A stretch of 64,000 nucleotides of DNA from Pteria penguin (taxonomy: Eukaryota; Mollusca; Bivalvia; Pterioida; Pteriidae), in NCBI GenBank assembly GCA_035048485.1, contig CM068587.1, positions 40,981,842-41,045,841 of the forward strand, in the 5' to 3' direction. The translations under genes and the position numbers were made by a program. The notes beneath the pieces were generated by a model. That model searched no databases. It was not told where the DNA came from and was given only the letters and a program-made list of their open reading frames with translations. This document shows positions 1-12,075 of the stretch, piece by piece. Position 1 is the first letter of the stretch. Every line of letters starts with the position of its first letter.

Positions 1-309
1 ATCATAATTTTTTTACGTTTTGACTTTGGCCTTGAAGATTGACCTGCTTGCAAAAAAACTTTTGCTATTTAGATTTCGTTGTCACTGGCGAGCTCTGTTG
101 TCTTCTGACAACTCATTTTTTTTCTGTTGAACCAGTCTTTTCTTCAGATTTCAAATAAGTTTTCATTACAATTTGTAACAAACCTTGACTTTACAGTGAC
201 ATGTCTTTATTACCGACAGTAGTTATCGATTGTGATATTCTCCAGACCGACGGTTTACCCTGATAGTTTTTATCGTTTGTTTCCATCGGGATGTTTCTAT
301 TAAAGTTTT

Positions 310-430
310 CCTTGTTTAGAGGACTTTTGATTGCTATACGTATGACGTCATAATCAAATGTCCGAAATGTCCAACCTTGCGTCACGTTATCAAAAAATTT
401 GACATTCAACAAAAGTGGATCGGTGTATTT
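310..430. mobile_element. Partial copy of the 38325 MITE
   Basis: Shares TATGACGTCATAATCAAATG, CCAACCTTGCGTCA and the right end AAAAGTGGATCGGTGTA with 38325-38485. The left terminus is not recognisable. Confidence 0.65.
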
Positions 431-489
431 GATGTGGGGTGGATAGTAGGCGTCAACATCTGGTTTCCGGACTCTAACTCCTTCAGGTA

Positions 490-1050
490 TTTTAGTGTAG
501 TGATGAAACCTCACACACATATTCCCCGTGAGCCGAGGATATGTCCTACTGATTTCGGGATCAAATGGTCAAAGATCAGTGTCATAGTACCATGATGAGT
601 TAAAATGGTTTCCGGGCTAAAACTGTAATTGCATTCCACCTATTGTTATAAAACTTCACACACATAATTCCTAAAAGTCGTGGATGTGCACTATTGATTT
701 CGGCATCACAATGTCAAAGATCAAAGTGACAAAGCCTTGATATGGGAAAATGGTTTCCGGACTATAACTGTATTTACATTTCATCTATTGTTATGAAATT
801 TCACACACATACTCACAATGAACAAGGATGTGCCCTAATGATTCCGGGATCATAAGATCAAAGGTCAAGGTCGTAGGGTATTGATGAGTGAAAATGGTTT
901 CCAGGCTGTAACTGTATTTGCATTCAATGTATTTTCTGAAACTTCACACACAAACTGCCCATGAGCTGAGGATATGCCCCATTGATTTCGGGATCAGAAG
1001 GTCAGAGGTGAAGGTCATAGTGAAATGGGTATGAAAACGGTTTGCTACCG
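490..1050. repeat. ~148-bp tandem repeats, about 4 copies
   Basis: The phrase CTTCACACACAT recurs near 509, 653, 801 and 942. Between these marks are GATTTCGGGATCA and AATGGTTTCCGGAC blocks. Copies are about 75-85% alike by eye. This is the core-repeat type of the pearl-like elements described elsewhere in the window. Confidence 0.7.
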
Positions 1051-1167
1051 GCATATTCCATCTTTGATGCAACTTTATTGTCTTTTTATTACTTTGAAAT
1101 GCACCATAGTTTAAAACATAACAGTTTACTTACAATTTGGTTGTTATTAACTTATTCCTTTATTAGT

Positions 1168-1890
1168 ACCCTGCCAATGAAAGTGGAGGGGACTATAGTG
1201 TTTGTCGTAGTCCGTCTGTCAGTCCGTCTGTCTGTCTGTCCGGATGGTTTCCAGACAAAAACTTCAGTGAGGAATGACCAATTTGCTTCAAACTCCATAC
1301 AGTGTTAGCTTATATTAAGATCTAATGTGGGATTAATTTTGGGTCAAAAGGTCAACTCGATGGCTCACTCTTACTAAAAATTGACATCATATTATTTCAG
1401 TTTCCATATGATAACTTGAGTTAGGAATGATTGATTTCTTTCAAACTTCATATAAGGCTAGCTCATGTAAAGGTCTAGGATGGAATTGATTTTGGGATCA
1501 AAAGGTCAGTTCTAAAATCACTGTTACTAAAAATAGACATTTATCGCAGCATTTCATTTGCATGATAATAGCTTAAGTTAAGAATGATTGATTTCTTTTA
1601 ATCTTCATATAAGGTTAAGATATGTAACGGTGTACGATGAGATTGATTTTGGGGTCGAAAGGTCAATTCTAAGGATCACTGTTACTAAAAATAGACATTT
1701 ATCACTGCATTTCGGTTGCCAGATAATAACTTGAGTGAAGAACAATTGATTTCTTTTAAATTTCATACAATGCTAGCTTATGTATAGGCCCAGGGTGGGA
1801 TAGATTTTGGGGTCAAAAGGTCAACTTAAAGGATCACTGTTACTAAAATTAGAGATCAGGTTAGTTCAGTTGAAGACTTATTACTGAACA
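1168..1890 (+). mobile_element. Pearl-like element: hairpin, GTCY tract and ~159-bp core repeats
   Basis: The element opens with ACCCTGCC..GGAGGGGACTATAGT, then GTCCGTCTGTCAGTCCG and GTCTGTCTGTCC. About four core units follow, marked by GAATGATTGATTTC at 1424 and 1582 and diverged forms at 1270 and 1740. Each unit ends with a GGGGTCAAAAGGTCA-type phrase. No coding capacity. Confidence 0.65.
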
Positions 1891-2655
1891 TAGTGATTCA
1901 TTACTGTTTCAGTTTCCGGATGACGACTATAGATACTGATGGCAGATATGAATAAAACGATGCTATATTTTTGCTGTCAATTTCACCAGAACTTGATATA
2001 AACTTCACAGAATTCAATGTAATATCTTATTAAATTATGCAAAAGTTTACCAAGTTCACATAATTGTTTCATGTTGCTAATAAGGTATTAGTCACTTCGA
2101 AGGTACAGGTTGTGGCAAGCGATGAGTGTTGCATGCAACACTGACTGTAAGCTTGTTGTCTCCTGCTTTTCAGTGAAAACGCGGAGGCATTAAAACTCGT
2201 CTGTCTGTCCGTTCGTTACAAAAATTTGAACTTTTGAACAAAAATCAATAGAGTTCTCAAGTTTCAAACACATATTCCTTGCAACCAGTGTTTTCATTTT
2301 GGATCTTGACTTAGATATTTTATCCACTTTTCAAAATATTAACCTTTGCAAACAAGGGACTTCGATTCTATGAATCTGCTTGTTTTAATAATTAAATTTA
2401 AAATCCATATAGTAGCTTAACTACCTTTAATAAATCTTCTGGTAAAAGATTCACCCATGTCAGTCAATCAATGTGAAGGTAACAAAACGTTAATTAAGGA
2501 ATGTTTCTATAGTACTTTACTGTTATACAGATATGAAGGTTTTTTGACCGATGCACGAAAGTGGTATAATTTGCTATACCGTTTGTGCATCTTCATATCT
2601 GTCGGTTGTCTGTCCTCCGCCGTTTGGTCCCTCGTTGTAGATTACTTATACTGCA
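1890..2655. other. No gene seen; one weak GTCY module
   Basis: AT-rich sequence without a supported gene. Near 2160-2215, CTGCTTTTCAGTGAAAACGCGGAGGCATT is followed by GTCTGTCTGTCCG, a diverged copy of the hairpin/GTCY module seen elsewhere. Confidence 0.5.
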
Positions 2656-3064
2656 CTGATTTTTATGCTTCCCGAAGGGAGAACATATAGTTTGCGCTTT
2701 GTCCGTCCGTTCTCACGTTGGTCCTTCATTCAAAACTTGTCCCGAGCGTAATAAAACTATAAGAGATACCAACATTAAACATCATAGATAGATAGATCTT
2801 GATAAGAAGTGCAGTGCAAAAGAACCATAACTCTTTTGCATAATTTAGGAGTTATTGCTCTTTTTTTTTAATTTTTGTCAAGAGCATAAAGCAAAATTAT
2901 TAAGGGGTATCAACATGAAACTTCATAAGTTGGTAGATCTTTATATGGAAATGTGCACGGGACAAAACTACAAGAAGTACCAAATTGAAACTTCATAGGC
3001 AGGAGAAGTGCAGTACACAAGAACTATAATTCTCCGACAGGGTTTTCCCTTGCGCATGATTTAT

Positions 3065-3236
3065 GCGTCTCTGATTGGTTGGTTGTGTTTTACTTCGCTT
3101 TCAACAAATTTTTTGTTATATCGCTACATGGGAGCAGGATGTAACGAACCTCTTAAACATAGTGGGGCAACCCGAGAATCGAAGTCGGATCGTCGGAGCC
3201 GCAAGCCAAGCGCTTAACCACTACACCAAGCCTGCC
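3065..3236 (-). mobile_element. tRNA-derived SINE, second family (copy 1)
   Basis: Read on the minus strand it starts AGGGGCAGGCTTGGTGTAG, with an A-box-like TGGTGTAGTGGTTAAGCGC and a B-box region before CGGGTTGCCCC. It ends in a motif that reads GTTTTACTTCGCTTTCAAC on the plus strand. It aligns along its length with 48582-48755. Confidence 0.8.
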
Positions 3237-3573
3237 CCTCAAGACGCACAAAATAATTGTAACTGTGTCCCTGAGGACCCACCATAGTTTTGAAATGAAG
3301 CTGTAAGATCACCGATATGTTTTGAGTTTCGTTCTATTTTTTTTTTCAAACGACAGCTAATAACTGCATTTCCTAACATCAAAATTAATACTGAAATAAA
3401 CCCCCATGAGCCCCATTATAACCATTATTGCCTCTGCGATTGTTCATACGTGCATAACTTCTACGCAAATTCAAACTTTGCACCAACTAGGACTGCATGT
3501 AGTTTTACATTGGTCGTTGCTACGTATTGTTAGGATATATCAGACGACACGCCATTCAGCCCATTAATCATAT

Positions 3574-3742
3574 ACCCTTTCACAATAACTGCAGTGCCGA
3601 CGTCTTGGGGAAAGAAATGATCACTTTTCCCGCAAAATGACGAAAGACACAATCAGTATCTGATTATGACGTCAAAATTTTTATGGGAAACGTAACTGTT
3701 TTTCCCCAAAACCATTAGTCCCGCAGTTAATGTGAAAAGGGT
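3574..3742. mobile_element. 169-bp MITE with ~40-bp inverted termini
   Basis: The left end ACCCTTTCACAATAACTGC and the right end GCAGTTAATGTGAAAAGGGT are inverted copies with one gap and one mismatch. The inner flanks CTTGGGG and CCCCAAAA extend the pairing. The interior is AT-rich with a TATGACGTCA motif. No ORF. Target-site duplication is unclear. Confidence 0.65.
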
Positions 3743-4373
3743 CATTTCATGTTTAAAACGTTTATTAAAACATATTGTAAATAAAATTGTCCTCATTTGT
3801 TTATTTTATTTAGGTTCAGTGACAATACTTAGGTCTTTTTTGTTCAATAGGATTCACGAGTTTAGCTTGGGACTCACAAAAGTTTGCGGGTCCCAGGGAC
3901 GCATTATAATAAGACCCTAGAAAAACCCCGGTGACTCTCTTTTACATAATTCAGGAGCAATTGCTTTTTGTTATTTTTCATGCTTAAATTTTGTCCGAAG
4001 CATAACACAAAACCATAAGAGGTCGCAACATGAAATGTTGTAGGCAAGAGAAGCGCAGTGCACAAGAACCATAAATCTCTTTTGTAGAATTTAGAAGTAA
4101 TTGCTCTTTGTTATTTTTCATGCTAAAATTTTGTCCGAAGCATAACACAAAACTGTAAGAGGTACCAACATGAAAATTCTTAGGCAAGAGAAATGCGTGC
4201 ACAGGAACAATAACTCTCTTTTGCATAGGTTAGGAGTCATTTCTTTTTATGTATTAAGTATTATCTCCTTATACTAGATATTCTATCTCCATAGAAACAT
4301 TTAAATTTATTTGTTCTATTTACTCTCACCTATTGTATATTATAAAATGTAATTATATTATAAGACTGCGTAT

Positions 4374-6120
4374 CAGGGACGGATGCAGAAATATATATGT
4401 CGAGTGGAACACAAATCAAAATGAAGCCGAAAGCATTACCGAGGGGCGTTGTGGTGGGGTCTTGGGGTCTCCCCAAGAAAAATCTTGAAAAATTGACACA
4501 ACATGTCGCAATTTGAAATCATTATCTCCTTTTGAAGAGGCAGATGCAAAATGTGTCTAGATACTTGCCATTGGCCTATATGAACGTTATGCCACTATAC
4601 AGTAATAGATTTCTCTTTTATATAAGTTTTGACATGTCCTGGTGTTGGATGTGCAAGTTTGATCATCTTTGTGTGAAAAAGGCTAACACCAATTGCATTG
4701 AATTTGAAAGTCTTTGACATGTCTTTAGAATTTATTATCTAATCTTGCAGTATTTTCTTCACAAATTTGATGAGCTTACCTGATGCTGTGATATGATAAA
4801 CAATAATATAGGAGCATGGTTAAATCCTCCAAACTAACATAAGTAAAACTGACCGGATTGTGTAGCTTATAGAGTATTACTGATGTCTGATTTCAACAAC
4901 TTTAAAATGAAGTACTCGACGAAACAGAATATTTTTGCGACTGACACTGCCGGGAGAAGGGGGGAGGGACACCAATAAATACTGAGTCTCGTATAGTGCT
5001 GCATTGATTCTCATACTTCTGTATCATAGATCTGTCTCATAATTAATTGATAATTGAGTTGAATAAGTGGTACTACAGCAGTGATAAAATTTCAATTTTC
5101 TGTCAATCAACAAAAATGTCACTCAAAATTATCCATAACTGTATTAACTAATTTTCCTAAAGCCCACCATTCAAATATTTTGTTGTCATTCATTGTAATC
5201 TAGTATAGATAATAAAAAAATTTTAACGTCTATAATTGAGTAACTTCCATTAATATCTTTAGGGGTGATAAGTGGTCACGCATGTTAATCCGACTGCAGT
5301 TTACAACTATATCCGGTTTATAACATTCATGGAATCTTCAGAAATCTTTATTTTAAAGATGTACAAGATGATATACAGTTTAAGGATTGATGATTAAAAG
5401 TTGTGAGAATTGTAAGAATGTAGACCATTCTTTCAGAATAAATTCACACCCCTATAAGATAAATGGTCTTTGAAGTTTTTTTTTTCAAATGCGCATGCCC
5501 GAGTGACGTCATACCATTATTATTTTTTTTTCCATTATCAAAGTTGTCTTTCTTTCTGAAAGTCGTGTCAAAGTTGTCTTTCTTGCTTAAATACGTTGCA
5601 AAACGTTTAGTTAAACTCTTGTACACCCATTTTTATTTATACCTTACGTTTAATTACATGTTAACTGAAACCAGATCTTAGCACAAAAATGTTAGGACGC
5701 CTTTTCAGCTCACATGAGCAGGGATATCCGGTTCCCCTGGAACACATTTCCGATTCGCACCCGGTACCTTCTGCACCGTAAGACAAGCCAATAAACTGAC
5801 TATTCACCAACGCTTCAACTCCCCTGCCCTTGTAAATAAGACATCGCATAAAATAGAGTGCCGTAATATGGCACTGTGTACATGGACGAATTCAGATTTC
5901 GAAGCTCTAAGTCATGAAAAGACTCTGGGGACCGCTTAAGTCCCCAATAGGTCCAGAGCGGAATCTTGGTGAGGGGACAAGGGAACTAAAACCTCCCTCT
6001 TGAAGTCTTCCTTTTTCTCGAACGCTTTCGGATGAATTTAACGATTTCAGGCCCCGGAAATTGCACAGCTGCCGTGTAATCGAAGCGTTTTGTCGTGTTA
6101 TTCATGTAATTTTTCCATAC
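4374..6120. repeat. Composite repeat block, copy A
   Basis: Aligns in order with 10960-14350: the GTATCAGGGACGGAT start, the GTTGGATGTGCAAGTTTGATC stretch, TGACCGGATTGTGTAG, two or three GTCAAAGTTGTCTTTCTTGC subrepeats (about 5535-5595), and the GGGACCGCTTAAGTCCCCA and GCACAGCTGCCGTGTAATCGA stretches (about 5930-6090). No coding frame is conserved between the copies, so I treat it as a non-coding repeat or old duplication. Confidence 0.7.
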
Positions 6121-7440
6121 AATATGATACCTGTTATACCCTCTTGGGTATTTATGTCCCCGGGTCGATAGATTGGGAACATATTATTTTTGACCTGTCT
6201 TTCTGTTTATTTGTTTGTTTGTTTGATTGTTTGTCTGTTTTTCTCTCTGTTGTCAATTTTAACGTTCACCACAACTTTTGAAGCATGAGAGATAGAGACT
6301 TCATGTTTGGCATGCATATTCCACTAATAACGCCATATGAAATTATGCCACTTTCATTGACCTCATGACCTTGACCGTGACCTTTGACCTACATTTCTTT
6401 CTTTTTTTAATTTTAAGGGACAGGGCATCTTCTCGAGACAATTGCTTACGCGCGACGTACCTTGTCTCGAGAAAATGGGGACAGCTAGGGGGACAAACGT
6501 TGGATAGACCTGCATATGCAAAATATACGAGTGAGGTATTCTCATAGCGCGCATTACGTCGTCCTTTGGTCAGCTGTTCACCTTCCGTAGTAGAAGTTTA
6601 CTTAGGATGCACTGATTTATGTGTATTTTTGAGTCTGGGGATCATGTACCATTAAGTATGTAATGATACGCTTTCATTGACTTCTCCTTCAAAACCGATT
6701 TGCTAAAACGTTATAGGTATGATAACCATAAAGTCCCCTACAAACATTACCGTTTTTCGGCAAGATGCGTCTCTAGGAGCGGATCCATGGTGGTTCAGCA
6801 TGGGCCCAAGAGGGTACCCTAATTTGGTAAACTTTTGGTAAAATTTGGGACGAAGAATCAAGGTCCCCTACAGGTGTCGTTATTTTTCAACCAGATCCAT
6901 AAAATGGATGGGTCTACGGCGTGACGACATGCGCCCTAGAGGATACCCTACTTGTACAAACTTCTTCAGATCGTTTGCATTAATAAACAAGAGTTGTCAA
7001 AAGACAAAAGAGTTCGTCTGTGGCAACCAAATTAGTCCAAATTAACCAAAGTAGATCAAGGTCGTCAGGTCAAAAAATTTGATACCGAATGAAAGGACAT
7101 GGCACAATGAATAGACATGTGAAATATTAAAGCCATCACTGTAATGGTTCTAAAGATGTGATCCAAGTTAGATTTTTGTCTACGGACAACGACAACGACG
7201 ACGCCGGGGGTATGACAATACCTCTTCGAACATTCGTCCCGGCGAGCTAAAAATGAATACATCAGATTGATCTGGAAGATTTAAGTTGTTGTTTTTGACA
7301 ATTAAGGAATTAGGAGGGGGTCAAAGGAGAAATTAGGGTGATGGGGGCTGTTGTGTCAGTATGTGAAGAGAAGAAGGAAAAGTTGAAGGAATAGAGGGAA
7401 CCAGGAACCTTGTACTTTGTAGTATTTGCTGCTATGTTAA
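6120..7440. repeat. Diverged element remnants; exact 12-bp inverted repeat
   Basis: A poor hairpin/GTCT module lies at 6140-6240, followed by a TTTGGCATGCATATTCC and TGACCTTTGACCTACATTT unit typical of core repeats. TTCTCGAGACAA (6430-6441) faces its exact inverse at 6462-6473. The sequence at 6720-6980 holds relics of the 20.3-kb element's core. No gene supported. Confidence 0.5.
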
Positions 7441-8010
7441 GAGGCTCCCGTCATATGGTGGGTGCCCTATAGTAATTAGTCTGTTCGTCTGTCTCTTCGT
7501 TCGTCTATTCGTCAGTACTTTCTTTCGCATGCGAAAACTTGGGTTTCCTTTCAACAATTTTCATATTTTGTATATATTTGAATGAATGAGGTGAAGAAAC
7601 CTTTGGATTATCCTATTTGTATTCACAGAGTTGTTGGACTTAGAAATTTATGTTCAAGTTAATAAAGTGATATTCTGTCGGCACTTTCTATGGCACACAT
7701 AACTTGAGTTTTTCAGAAGATTGTCATAAATACTATTCAAAATAAGATAGAAGGTGAAACACCAAAAACTTTCGATGTCAAAGGTCAATGTCACAATCAG
7801 TTTTGAATTATAAACATAGGTATGACACATCAGTACTTGGTTCTGATGTAATAACTCAACAAGAATCTATCCTAGAGTCTTCAAATTTATACAGAGATTA
7901 AGAATGGCTAGTAGTATACACCTATACCTTTTGAGGTCAAAGGTCAACGACACAATAGGATGTCACATTTAAAGATTTTAATATGAGAGGAAAAACCCTG
8001 TAAATTCCAG
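7440..8010 (+). mobile_element. Pearl-like element remnant
   Basis: Opens CTCCCGTCATATGGTGGG and TGCCCTATAGTAAT, then GTCTGTTCGTCTGTCTC. The following ~160-bp units include AACTTGAGTTTTTCAG and GTCAAAGGTCAATGTCAC. Non-coding. Confidence 0.5.
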
Positions 8011-8319
8011 CACGCACAGTTATATCATATTAGGCGCACATCCATGCCGTTGTAAGAAATCTGTCTGAAATGCTTTGTCACGAGGGCGCCTAGCATTATC
8101 TTCAAGTAAACGGTCTTATATTGTAATAGAAACAGAATTTTCTGATAAAATATTTGTAAACAAATGATTCCTTTTTTTCTCCAATCTCAATAGGCAAATA
8201 TTGAGTAAATCAGATAATGACAAAAATGTTTAAAAATTCAGATTACGTTGAAAATTATTTGGTTAATAAATGTTTCTATTACTTCTTGACATTGAATAAG
8301 TCAAGAAAGTGACACACAC

Positions 8320-8330
8320 ACCCCCCCCCC

Positions 8331-8361
<31 letters not shown>

Positions 8362-8365
8362 ACAT
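8320..8365. repeat. Poly-C tract followed by (CA)n microsatellite
   Basis: About 27 C in a row from 8321, then alternating CA to about 8365. Length in the assembly may be unreliable at such tracts. Confidence 0.95.
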
Positions 8366-8436
8366 ACACAAAACCAAGCGCATTCGGCTGTTTGTCCTCC
8401 GCCGTCCCATTCTTCTTTGTAGATTACTTATAATGC

Positions 8437-9650
8437 ATTGCTTTTTATGCTCTCCAAAGGGAGAACATACAGTCGCCGCTATGTCCGCACGTTCGTCTGT
8501 GAGTCATAATTTGGCCGGAGCGTAATAAAACTATAAGAGGTATCAACATGAAACTTCATATATGTACATGTAGGTAGATAAATCTTGTTGGGAAGAATTC
8601 TTGTGCACAAGAACCATAACTCTCCTTTGAATAATTTAGGAGTTATTGCTCTTTGTTATTTTTGTCCAGAGCATAACGCACAAACTACAAGAAATAATTA
8701 GGTGCAAGCACCAAAGATTGGGCCGGAATGAGGTGTTTGATTAAAATGCAATGGTTTTAATGCCCAGGTCTTATAGATCAAGGGTGCATACAGCGCTTGG
8801 ATTTGCTCGTCTGTCCGTCTGTGTCTGTTCCGTTCCGCCCCGTTGTCAAAAGATGCATAACATTATAAATGTGGACGATAGGACTTTCATATTTCACATG
8901 TGTACAAGAGACAATTTAGTGCAAGCACCAAAGTGTGGGCCGGGATGGGATGTTTGATTAAAATGCAATGGTTTTTATGCCCAGGTCTTGTAGATCAATG
9001 GGGCATATAGCGTTAGGATTGCCCGTCTCTCCGTCTGTCTGTCTGTCTCGTTCCGCCCCACTTTCAATAAAAGGCATAACATAACTTAATGTGGGTGATA
9101 GGACTTTCATATTTCACATGTGTATAATTTCTTGTGGTAAGATCTTTCTTTTTGTACAATAATATTTGACAATCTGACCTTGACCTTAGAATTTCACCTA
9201 TATTTAGGAAAAAAACTTGATGCTATAACTTTTGAATGCTAAGTGATAGAGCTTTAATGTTTAACATGTGCATATTTTACGAGAATATCTTTCTACCTAA
9301 AGTTTGACTTAAATTTAGGAAAAAATAGTTCATGCTATAATTAATTTTTGAATGGTATATGATAGGACAAGTGACAAGACCTTTCCCTTAGCACCATGAT
9401 ATTTTATATCTTGACATTTACCGTGACTTTTGACCTACATTTCAAAAGCTTTAACATTGGTTATAACTTCTTAATCGTAAGAGGTTGGGCTTTCATATTT
9501 CATGTGCGTATTCCTTGGGACAAGACTCTTCCGTTGGAATAGTCATTTTTACCTTGTGACCTTTGACCTACATTTAAAAAACTTTAACATCGGTTATAAC
9601 ATATGAATCGTAAGAGGTGGGACTATCATATTCCACATGTGTATTTCCAT
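8437..9650 (+). mobile_element. Cluster of three pearl-like modules with core repeats
   Basis: The first module, near 8445 (TTATGCTCTCCAAAGGGAGA, CATACAGT), belongs to the 2655 family. Two tandem modules near 8757 and 8976 each have TGCCCAGGTCTT..GGGCATA, TAGCG and GTCTGTCTGTC tracts, and are about 220 bp apart. Core units through 9650 share GGACTTTCATATTTCACATG and TGACCTTTGACCTACATTT. Non-coding. Confidence 0.6.
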
Positions 9651-10089
9651 TGGGTGGGGTGTTATCAAGATATAGGACAGTGCAAATTTGCCTTATTTGC
9701 ACTCTGTGGACGGGAACATTCGTATTTCATAAACACATCTTGTTAAGAATCAGAATAACGTTAGAAAATATGTATCATACAGTCATGAGACTTTATGTTA
9801 ACAGAAACAAAGACATGAGGATCGACCCCAGACGTATAAATCTTCAAAATCACTTCCTTTGAGATGTTTACTACGTGTATATCTTCTGCGTTCATTTAGA
9901 CCCATTCAGTACAAAAGGCGATAGCGAATTTATTTGTCTTACCGATTAGCCTGCATATGGTATGGAAATATATATAATTTCTATCCATACCATCTATCTA
10001 TCTTTTTTTTTTTTTGGCAACAAAACATAACCAATCCGTAAGAAATTGGCTGTTTGCTGGGGTAACCAACCTTTTAGAAGTGGTGTAGT

Positions 10090-10950
10090 CGTGCTGGTTT
10101 GCAATTTTTACACGTCCGTATTGGGCGTATTGTGGTAAAACTATGGCGTTGTGGGCTGTTGATCTGTGGGTCTGTCCGCACATTTTTAACACGATACAGA
10201 CCACACCGTTTAGGCTAGGGCTTTCAAACTTGGTACACTTATTCTTTATGACATAAGTACGAACCCTATTGATTTTCAATATCAAAGTCAAAGGTCAAGG
10301 TCATTTTGGGGGCAAAATAGCAAATTTTTGAGAATGTAAATTGTAAACAAGGTATATACGCAATTGTTTATGCTAGAACTTGTAAACTTCGCACTCTTAT
10401 TTCATATGACTAGAGAATGAAACCTATTGATTTTCAAGGTAATATCTGCAAGGTCAAGTTCACAATGCTTATGCGAAGTAGATTCTTGTCAAGACCATAA
10501 CTTTTTACATCCTGCATTAATTGGAATAATATGTCACAAATTTTTTTGCCCAGGACCGAAGGGTGTTTCATGATCTGACTCAAAGGTCATATCTGCAAGG
10601 TCAAGGTCACAGTGTATATGATAGACAAATTTTGTCTGGGCCATAACTTTTTCCCCTTGCATAGATTTGATTAATATTTCATAGAATTGTTGCTCAGGAC
10701 CCAAGGGTGTATCTTGACCTTGAACCAACCCTATGATGGGTAAGTCATTGTCTTGGCGATAACTTTTTACCCCTCGCATGGATTTGAATAATAGTTCACT
10801 GAATTGTTGCCCAAGGATGTGTCTTGATCTTGAACCAAGGTTATATGTGCAAGGTCAAGGTCATACTGCTTATATTGCGTATATCTTTGTCAGGTCCATA
10901 ACTTTTTACCCATCGCACGATTTGAATTATATGTCACAGAAATGTTTGGA
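10090..10950 (+). mobile_element. Pearl-like element with GGTCA-rich core repeats
   Basis: Opens near GGGCGTATTGTGG, then CTGTGGGTCTGTCCGCAC. Four or five units each hold a CATAACTTTTTACCC-like phrase (10497, 10644, 10760, 10900) and AGGTCAAGGTCA. Non-coding. Confidence 0.55.
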
Positions 10951-11504
10951 AAGGAAATGTAATTATATTATGAGACTGTGTATCAGGGGCGGATTCAGAA
11001 ATCTATATGCCATGTGGGGCACACACCCAAAATGAAGCAGAAGGCTTCACTAAGGCGTGTAGAGGTTGGATCCTGGAGGTTTCCCTCAGGAAAATTATGG
11101 ACAATTGACATAACGTGTCGTAATTTGAAGTCATTCTCTTTTGTTTTAAGGAAGGGGGGGGGGGGGCAAACATTTGTTTAGGCACTTGCCATTTGCCTAT
11201 ATGAATGCTACACCACTACAATCATAGATTTGTCCTTTATGTAATTTTTAACATGTTCTGATGTTGGATGTGCAAGTTTGATCATCTTTGTGTGAAAAAA
11301 GCTAACACCAGTTGCACAGACTATCAAAGTCTTTGTCATAGAAAAATCTAAGTGAAATATAAAAGATATATAAATTTTCTTCACAGATCTGATGAGTTTA
11401 GTTGATGCAGTGATTAGATAAACTATAATATAATATCACGGTTAAATCCTCCAAAATTCCATAAGTAAAACTGACCGGATTGTGTAGGTTATAGTATATA
11501 TAGT

Positions 11505-12075
11505 ATAGTTTATTCATCGTAAGCAATACAGCTTATTGATCATAATACAATAGACATACATACATATACATATATAAATAATACATACATACACGCATAC
11601 ATTCATCAATAAGGTCAGACTAGTAAAAGTTGTTAAGTATTAATGATGGCGATGACAGTCATTACATGAATATGAAAATAAAAATATGATACATGATTAG
11701 ATGGTTTTTCTTAGATTAAAAACATGTTTGGCAAATTTTCCCAGGTTACATAAATCTTTTGTGTTGTTTGTACTTAAGAGTTGAACTAATTTGAAGACTG
11801 AGGGTTTGCGGTAATAATAAGGCTTCAAAAACTTAACTCTAAGATTGTTGTAATAGGAACATTTCAAGATAAAGTGAAATTCATCTTTAATTTCTGTAAT
11901 ACAAGTAGGACAAGTGCGTCTTTGCAAAGGTATATTTTTGTAACAACCAGTTTCAACAGATAAACAGTGTGATGAAAGTCTGATTTTACTAATAAATTTC
12001 TTGTACTGGTTAAAAATAGGTTTCTTTAGATGTGGTTGTAGCATAATTTGATCAATAGTATATTTGAACATAAAA
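11505..12075 (-). mobile_element. 5'-truncated non-LTR retrotransposon (LINE), ORF2 C-terminus and 3' tail
   Basis: The minus frame ending at 11697 carries the C-terminal zinc-knuckle-like signature of LINE reverse transcriptases: IRLSSHCLSVETGCY, then CPTC, then IKDEFHFILKCSYYNNLR. Below 11697 lies an AT-rich 3' tail with imperfect ATACATAC repeats. The open frame continues to 12308, but bases above about 12075 align with a second copy of the host repeat near 4890-4960. The N-terminal ~80 codons of that frame are therefore host sequence, not LINE. Junctions were placed by comparing the two host copies. This is a dead, 5'-truncated insertion. Confidence 0.75.

Larger units (their letters stand above)
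2655..4250 (+). mobile_element. Pearl-like element with ~139-bp core repeats, interrupted by a SINE and a MITE
   Basis: It begins TTTTTATGCTTCCCGAAGGGAGAA and CATATAGT, then GTCCGTCCG. Core units contain AGCATAACACAAAACC and ATTTAGGAGTTATTGCTC phrases at 2735-3010 and again at 3945-4245, the latter with about 139-bp spacing. The two halves are separated by a SINE at 3065-3236 and a MITE at 3574-3742. The same family recurs at 8437-8700. Confidence 0.6.

Noticed and set aside
191..595. 109- and 72-codon overlapping frames near the left edge
   Set aside because: They cover a partial MITE copy and the first ~148-bp repeat; no domain or splice evidence.
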